Assembly (NCBI GenBank): GCA_000708835.1
Contig: DF237323.1
Span: 1-64,000, forward strand
DNA from: Klebsormidium nitens
Lineage: Eukaryota > Streptophyta > Klebsormidiophyceae > Klebsormidiales > Klebsormidiaceae
DNA length: 64,000 nucleotides
Direction: 5' to 3'
Part shown: positions 57,001-64,000 of the stretch, one piece after another
Layout: the number at the start of each line of letters is the position of its first letter
How positions within the stretch are numbered: the first letter of the stretch is position 1
Notes under the pieces: model-generated
Told to the model about the DNA's origin: nothing
Databases searched by the model: none
What the model saw: the letters and a program-made list of their open reading frames with translations, nothing else
Position numbers and translations under genes: made by a program

Positions 57001-59977
57001 CTTTCCCAGCTCTTGTCGGTGTAGAGCAGTATTGGCACCTGTGCGGACGTCGATATGTTTGTTTGAATGACCCAACTTTTTCTTGAGCTCCTATGAGAGC
57101 CTGAACTAGCTGATTGTAGAATAAGTAGAGCTGTCCAAACCGAAGGCGGAAGTTCGTACAGGCCGCTTATTCCGAACGGCCCGAGCTAGTCGTGGAGTTG
57201 AACATTGAGGAACATACGTCACCGTGCGACACTTGAAATAAAGGCCCTGAAAAAATCTTCCCCTCTTTTGACGATTCGTTCCGACATAGACGAGCAGACT
57301 GAATTGCAGAACGAAGCCGATAAACTCAAGCGACGCGTAGCGCGAATCCTTACCACTTCGAAATATTCGCCGCGAATCATTCTCATTCTTTCCATCTGTT
57401 CTTCCAAACTCATCGGCGGCGGAATGCACTCGACTCCCGGAAAGGCACCGGTCGCGGCTAGCGTATCCCAATCCTCTGCTTCCCTGGAGTTGGCAAGCGG
57501 GTCGTCCAACCGGTTCACAGAATCCAGCTGTAGGGGACACCACCGATAACCTCACAGATAGCTGGTCACGGTCGTGTCAATTTGCTTCAATGAGAAAAGG
57601 ACCATCCGATTCGACTAACTGGTCTATTTATGTGGTTTTTGGGCTGTAGGGTAACACCAGAACTGCGCTGTATTGCGTTCTTCAAGTAAAGACTCCGTGC
57701 CGCAGAAAGATGCTAGCGGCAGGATGAGAAACAATACCACCGCTCAGTATCGCACACATTCACAGTTTTGAATTTCACGTGAGTCAAGCCGGCTGTATGC
57801 AAAGAAGAAACCGTTGTTTTTTATCGTTGCAAAACCAATCTTCGTCATTTTCCCCAACAGAAGACAGACTGGCAGAACTCCTAAGCCATTTTGATCTTCG
57901 TTATAAATATGAACTGAAAACCATTGCGACGGCATAACCGGACACAACATTTACCATCATTTGTAGGGTGCTCCGCAAATCATGAGCGGCGTCTTCCATG
58001 TTCTCTTCGTACTCTTGTCCGGTGAAAAGAAAGTACGAAATATCGTTCTGCAGCAGGTCTTTCGGCAGCTTCCGGCGGAATCTCGCCGCCAGCGGACCCC
58101 CCATCGCCTCGATCTCTACAAGGAGGGCTAAGACTCGCTGGTGGCAGACAGGGGGCTTTGACGCTGCGTTCTGGATCCGTTCCACTGGTTCTTTTAGCGG
58201 AACCAGAATGCGAGCGGAAACGGAGACGAACGCGAGGGAGTGGGTCAAGCGGCGCAGGGTGAGGTAGTCGTCCGGAAGGAAGAGATTGCTGACGCCAGCG
58301 GGAATCTGGAGTGCGTCTGACGTCTGCAAGGCAAAATTGGATCCAATAAGCATCTCGCGATTTCACTTTTTCCGCGTTACATCAAAAGATGCGCCCAAGC
58401 GCTCGATTTCAGGATGCAAGGGGCGCAGAATCCAGTGTCAAGCCCTCTTACCTTGCGGATGATCCTGTCGAATGAAAACAGGGTAATCAGGTTTCAAAAA
58501 TTTAAGATCTCCCACCAGTCTCTTTCAGGCGCAAGAAGTATGCCCAGTGCGGAGGGTGAATGGACGAGTCGCCAACTCATTGAGCCTGGCCGGAAGGTTC
58601 GCGCGCTGACTTGGTGCTCACACAGGCATTGGCCGGAAGAACAGCTAAAAATATCTAAACTTGGTTTAGCCGACCTAATACCACGGGACGGAGGAGGATA
58701 GATTGAATTAACCACCTATTGATCCATTAAGGACTGAGGCGAGAAAGCACCTGAGACAAGACCCATTGACAAAGACAAGGAGCAACCGTACCTCGAGTTC
58801 TTCTCGGCCCGGCTTTGGAAGTCTGATCTTTTGATGGTCTCGCCTGGATTGCCCTCTCGTACAGCCATGCTAAATGGTCATCGTGCTTTTACTAGAAAGG
58901 AACAAATCTTGATTCGCATCTCAGGAAGAGACAAGTGCTTCCCCTATGATTCTGCGTGCGAGTAGTTGAAAGCAGATTCTAGCTCAGATACGTAAAGTTT
59001 CGGACGTACCTTGGACATGGATGGCAGCCGCGAGCGAGGCCACCAAACCCCAGACAAAAGGCCCCCGCTCCGGACGGGGTAAGAATGAACGGGCTCAATT
59101 CGACCTAGCACGTCATCCAGGCAAGCCAGTTGAAGGTCCGCCGTCACTCTAAAACCCTGCTCAGAAATAACACGCCTGCCCAGCGCCGCCATCTGCGTAA
59201 CCTCTCGCAGCGCCTCGTTAACCGCCTCCTTGAAAACACCCCCGAGCTCCTTAACCCTTTCCACTAACCCGCCTAGCTCCTGGACCCAGGTCACGAGGTT
59301 GTCGGTTATGGCTAACAGCTTGCGTTGCTCGCTAACCAGGGTCTTAACAACCTGGAGGAAGGAAGAGTCTCGGGTAAGTTGCTGGGGGTTGTCCTGGAGG
59401 CATTGGCTCAGTTTGTGAACAAAAGTCATGAGGAAAATTTCGGTATCCCACCGGATGAGCCCGGGCGGTGGCTCAAGCCCTGGCCGCGCTAACGGTCCTG
59501 ATTCCATCAATGCTGATTGGTGATCTCTGAACCCCAAGTCCTAAGTCCTACTTTTGTGGATGGAAAGAAGGCGCCTCCACGAAACAACACCCTGCTGGTT
59601 GCCTTCAACTTCAAGTGGAGTTGAAGCCGCCTGAAAACAGCAACAGAGCGCTAGCTTTCGGTGCAGGTTGTCCGAGTATGCAGAGTATCTTGCAATTACG
59701 AGCTCGCAAGCGGAAATACTTGCGCAGCCGCCAGCTAGGGTGGAGTGGCTTTGTTCAACTTTTGCGAACCTGACATAAGGTGACACATACTAATAGATTG
59801 AAGGCGCCGCTTCAATTCGCGCCGCTGCCACACGGCCGCCGTACGGGCGGACGCTCCGCGGCCGCGACCTGAGCGCCGCGCCCGGCCAGGGTTTTTGATA
59901 AAGGCCGGACGGCCGCGGGGCCCCATGTTGAGAAATGCGCGGCCCGCGTCGACGCGCCCCTGCGCAACGCCGTGCAT
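54003..59977 (-). CDS. Unrecognised multi-exon protein, paralogue 1
   Basis: Minus-strand exons by phase: 59977-59791, 59512-59010, 58323-57955, 57527-57354, 57038-56901, 56439 to about 56292, about 56113-55929, 55664-55616, 55444-55325, 54515-54003. The product is about 750-770 residues. The N-terminus is Arg/Ala-rich (possible organelle signal, uncertain), then a helical, coiled-coil-like region (exon 2), then mixed alpha/beta-looking sequence. The last exon has a hydrophobic strand-turn-helix NIVAHGLGAAYVT resembling the GxSxG elbow of lipase-type alpha/beta hydrolases, but with Gly in place of the nucleophile Ser. That resemblance is weak and no catalytic activity is claimed. The junction between the 56439 and 56113 exons does not phase-match: the donor reads GTTACG and one base is missing relative to the paralogue. 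Either my boundary is wrong or this copy is damaged. Conservation with the neighbouring paralogue supports the other shared exons. Confidence 0.58.
54522..54790 (-). repeat. Three tandem echoes of the last-exon acceptor
   Basis: The acceptor CTGCAG (plus 54516-54521) and its surroundings repeat at 54598, 54676 (CCGCAG) and 54754, so the periods are 82, 78 and 78 bp. Each unit includes the first 25 or so exon bases (plus GACGAGCAAC-type word) and about 55 bases of intron (CTTTCATGCAGACACAAAGT). The unit straddles the junction, with the true acceptor as the promoter-distal, exon-attached copy. Open frames over this region are only translations of the repeat. Confidence 0.88.
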
Positions 59978-60519
59978 GGCCTTAAGAGTTTTTGCGTTCC
60001 TTGATTTCCCAGCTTCGCCCCATGCCTTCGATATGCACGGGCTTTAAGAGAGGTGTCCATACAAATGCTATATTGCTGAAGCTCTGTATATCATACGCCA
60101 TGTACAAATAAGCATTTCAACTGATCGGAGCTCAACTTTACAGACATACAGAGAGAAGCTAAGTATCTGCATATGCTAAGATCGACTGAGCGGCGTATTT
60201 AGACTTCGCAGTCAGCATGGAAATTGTCGGTCATGCAGCAATCGAGTCTACTTCTGCCCATGGTCCGATCAAGGCTTCCTCTTGTATCGACTCGTTTTGA
60301 TGTAGTATGAGTTAAGCAACTCCTCATAGAGCTCATTTGAATGCATGAGCTGGGCCCAAGCCTCTGCATAAAATGAACATCTTTGGTGCCCAGAATTGCA
60401 AAAGCGTCCGAATCGGATCGATGCACTCCCGTGCCCAGAACTGCAAAGCGTCCGAATTGCAGCCTTACGCTAATACCTTCAATACGCTCATCTCAGTGCG
60501 ATTTGACAAACGACTCTGT

Positions 60520-63468
60520 CTATTCCCCCAGCAAGTACAGATTCTGGTGACCTGGGCCGGCTTGCCCAGCTCTCCACTCCTCGCCCGGGTCTCGGAGTGC
60601 CTGTCCGATATCGGCCAAGACTCGACGGTTCCTACCAATCAGATTGTGGTTGGTCGCGCCTCCATCCTCGCTCCCGAAACTGACGGTAACGTACTTCTCG
60701 CAGCACACTTCCAGAGACTCTCCGTCTCGGGGCGGAGAGTCGGGCAAGACCAGCTTCTCGAAGGCGAATGGCCGGTTATGCGTCTGTACGTAACGCAGGC
60801 AACGGACTGACGGAGGATCGCCGTTACGGCCGCCCCAGCTTTGCATGTGGTCCATTTGGTATAGATACTCTCTGAGAGATCCGGCTTTCTCCTCGGATGC
60901 AGCGACGACAATCGTGCCGATTTGAGCGATTGCTTGATCGGGTAGTGCGAGAAGAGAGTAGGTGATGTAAGCAGCGCCCAATCCGTGCGCGATGATGTTG
61001 GCGGGCTTGGCCGTGGGGGCGAATCTGAATATGTCACGCACAAGATCCTGCAAAGGATTGGGAATAGAAGCATGAATGCGAGACTGTACGAGTGCATTTA
61101 CTTCGCCCAGTAGGGTCGATCTTTAGAGACATTTTATACGCCTCCAAAAAGCAGGCAATGGGATTGACAATCGGCCTCATCGTCGGAAGCTCCGACACTC
61201 TATGACTGACTATAATCTGCAGTTGTCTCTTGTCAAATCTGCTATTATAGTTGTAAGTCCTCAGATTGTTTCGACTACAGATCACTGAAAATTTCCCAGC
61301 GTTTGCGAGAGTGGGCGAAGATCCAGTCGTTGATCCAAGAACGTCTTTCACATGACTTTCCTTCTGAGTTTGTTTACAAATTGTGTCCTGGCACGATCAT
61401 TATTCCTGCCCAGAATAAGGAATAATCTGATCAAGTACGACAAGCAAAGGATCACGAGCACATTGATCCTTGACTGAAAACCAGCTTCCAGCAGGTACAA
61501 CGCAAGCATACGCGTCCGGCAAATTTCCACGAGCATATAGTAAAATCTTCCTCACGCGAAGTTCCAGGCGCGGGCCTTGGACTTGTTCCCTGTCTGAGAT
61601 CCAGGGCCCGTAACCAAGGGCTCCTAGAGAACGCCACCCAATGACTACGCAGGGGCCGCTGGAACGGATTCCGCTCTGCAACAGCGGAAAAGGAAAGTGG
61701 AGAGACAACACTCCAGTCGGGATCGACTTCATCTTGCCCAATTGAGTTGTCTGGTTGAGTGAAGACTGCGGTCAACCTAAAAAAGTCAAGATTTGTATTG
61801 ACTATGGTAAGTATTAATCCAGCAGAGATGCGCAATTTCAGAAGAATCTGAGCGAAGGTTATAGAGCGAAGTAAGTTCTTAAGAACCCCGTGCATCTGAT
61901 GCCAGCAATCTTCTTTCCAAAGTTGTGCGCTCCAGGTTTTGCATTTCCTAAACCTACGGCGCCTCCTCTTGATACATACATCACATTATAAAGCCCGTAC
62001 CGAAGCATGGGGCTTAGATGAGTACATAGGGTCAGGGCCGTGTTTGTCCGACAAGCTACCTGATCTACCTGCAAGCAAGATCTTATGGCTATTATCTCAA
62101 CGAAACCATTGACAAGCTGACAAGCTACCGAACCGTTCTGGCATCAAGTCACACCCCAAGTAGAAGTCAGAAACCAACCGTAGGAAAGACAAAATCAAAC
62201 TAGCTAGGACCAGATGCGTGCTTGGATCGCACATCATTGATAGCGTGCACCTATTCCAGTGCGTTGGATGCATCAAGATGGGTAGATTCTCATCTGACAA
62301 GTCGCGTCGATTATGATTTCCCGGGTTCATCCAGCTTGCCAAAGGCCGTAGCAAAACTAGGAAAAGCTCACAATGTATGGCTGCCGTCGGATGCGTCCCA
62401 TAGCCAACTCAGGATTGGGCTTTCTTAGAGTTTCGACATTTTGTGAAGACCACGCGAGATTGTTGACGACAGAGCAATGAAAGCAACTTTCGTGGCTGAA
62501 TTCTTATCAAACACTTTGAGGGGAGCTCACCATCAAGCGGGCAGCCAGGAAGAGCTGCTCGGCCGAGTCGAGGGCAAATCTGCACAACCAGAAGAAGAGA
62601 ACGCTTTAGTCACTCGAGAACCCTGAAGCGCGAGCCAGAAGTTCCTACAGGCACCGAATTCTCCAGACTCAGGTGCCAAAACGAGGATAAAGTAAACGTA
62701 CACGATGTTCCCGTCCCCTTCAATAGATCTTCACGAAGCCGAGGGGCGCAAGACCGATCCCTCGCACCGTCCAGAAGCCTGACTAAAGTATGCGAATATC
62801 TCTGTTTGTGCATAAGACGTCATACAACGTCACTGCCGTTGTCAAAGCTCCTTCCCCGAAAACAGCTGTCCGGAGGGGATCGGAGACAGACAACGTTGCT
62901 TTCTGGGCGGTGTCGATTTTTGTAAAGACGAGTCGAAAACAGACGACCCAGATCGTTAAGGATGTTGGAAGAGATGATTTGGCAGGATTACGTACGAAGC
63001 CCTGGTCAAAGCTGCTCTCAACACTGATTGAGAAGGGCCTGAAAACCCCAGCATTCTCAGTCTCGGTCTCAACAAGGCTAAGTTCTTCATATTAAAGAAT
63101 AGCGAGCTTTGGGTCAGAAATCTAACCAACCCGAACGGGTGAGGTCGACTCGGGGTTTTCAGGTGGGGTCAATGGGTGCGGAGAGGTGTTAAAGGGTTCG
63201 GTTTACAAGTGAGGGCAGGGGCTATGTACATATCCAAAGCTTAGTATACCTACTAGGTTGAAGACGCATTCAAAATCCCCGATTCTTCTTAACCCTGCTG
63301 TTTGCGGTTTGATGCTTACCCCGGGCAGAAAATCACGCCCCGGTCGTCAGTACTGTCGCTCCAACCGACGTACAACTCCAGAAACTGCTGCTTCTCCAAG
63401 CGCCAGACCTCGGTCACGTGCATGGCGTCGAAATCACTTTCCAGGGCCTCTTCGGTTGGAATGGACAC
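60520..63468 (-). CDS. Unrecognised multi-exon protein, paralogue 2 (partial, runs off right edge)
   Basis: Exons matching paralogue 1 one for one: 63468-63320, 62579-62531, 61675-61556 and 61047-60520 (stop). Lengths agree closely: 149 versus 148, 49 and 49, 120 and 120, 528 versus 513 bases. Shared motifs are DAMHVTE-WRL-KQQFLELY, FALDSAEQLFLAARLM, VVIGWRS-G-LG, HGLGAAY-T, RYVQTHNRPFAFEKLV and PGHQNLYLLG. The exon corresponding to 56113-55929 should lie between 62600 and 62800 but is too diverged for me to bound. A possible remnant is near 62620-62690. The donor after the first exon (GGTAAGC) is intact here, unlike in paralogue 1. Upstream exons are not seen in the last 530 bases of the window. 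Confidence 0.55.
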
Positions 63469-64000
63469 CTGTGCAAGGAACAAAGGAAGCGGAAGTCGTG
63501 CGCGCGCACTCAGTGTACATGACCCAGCGTTCTTGAACAGTCGCGGCCGCGCGCGGCTCTGTACGTAGCTTTCAAAACATAGCCACCTGGTTGCCTGGCC
63601 GCCAAAATTGAACGGCGTAAGCTCTGGGTTCAACGGACAATCTTTACTTTGGCTATCTTCCATAGTTCTGACATACATTCACAGTCTGCTTTCTTTTAAG
63701 GGATCTCTGACTCAAAGTGCAATCCAGACAGAGCGGAACAGAAAATTCTGTCGAACAAACGTTCACATTGAGCGGGCGGTGCCAATCTATGTGGGAGGCA
63801 TCAGCGTGATCGGAACGCGAAGAAGCAGTCTTGCAATACGCTTCAAGATCTTAGAACCTCCACACGTACGCTTCGCAAGAGATGCTTTTGTTCCCGTGAA
63901 AGAAGGATAGGACTATGCTTTTCCACCGAAAATCTCTGCGACCTGCCAAAAATAGTTACCAAACAGGACTCGGTCGAATAAAATTAAAGCGGGTTGGTCC
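63469..64000. other. Intron or upstream region of paralogue 2
   Basis: I could not find a match here to the next upstream exon of paralogue 1 (VPILLYTDKSWERDDG), so this is probably intron continuing past the window edge. Nothing else is recognised. Confidence 0.4.

Overview
The window is nuclear DNA from a eukaryote, most likely a streptophyte (a charophyte-type green alga or an early-diverging land plant). The support is a plant-type cytosolic/organellar adenylate kinase, a CofD/YvcK-like protein with a plastid-type N-terminus, small exons joined by GT-AG introns, GC-rich exons in AT-richer introns, and no operons. The species cannot be fixed from the sequence; a Klebsormidium-like alga is only a guess. 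All gene models were spliced by hand by matching reading phase across GT-AG junctions.

Layout. 1-974: a short inverted-repeat element and upstream DNA. 975-6926 (+): a five-exon, 732-residue secreted/membrane protein of unknown family. 8660-15004 (-): an eight-exon, 610-residue CofD/YvcK-like (UPF0052) protein, with a 27-bp perfect stem hairpin inside one intron. 15726-21662 (+): a five-exon, 244-residue adenylate kinase, divergent from the previous gene. About 23.5-45.86 kb: no recognisable gene, but a strongly diverged direct tandem array of a composite unit with about thirteen traceable copies of its core, interrupted by foldback insertions and a 20-N gap. 45.86-46.03 kb: a truncated copy of the last exon of a gene family found intact further right. 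48414-52894 (+): a four-exon, 800-residue basic, Ser/Pro-rich, probably disordered protein. 54003-59977 (-) and 60520-beyond the right edge (-): two tandem paralogues of an unrecognised multi-exon family.

The most unusual observation is that many exon-intron junctions in these unrelated genes are followed (donors) or preceded (acceptors), inside the intron, by several decaying tandem copies of the junction itself: a few tens of bases of exon edge plus the splice site and adjoining intron, repeated at spacings of roughly 76-84 or 125-207 bp. I call these exon-edge echoes. They occur in at least five of the six genes, on both strands, at both donors and acceptors. I know of no described element that does this. 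The tandem array in the middle of the window may be a larger-scale result of the same duplication tendency.

The genes show no obvious joint pathway. Adenylate kinase balances adenine nucleotides, the CofD-like protein is of unsettled function in plants, and the rest are unassigned.
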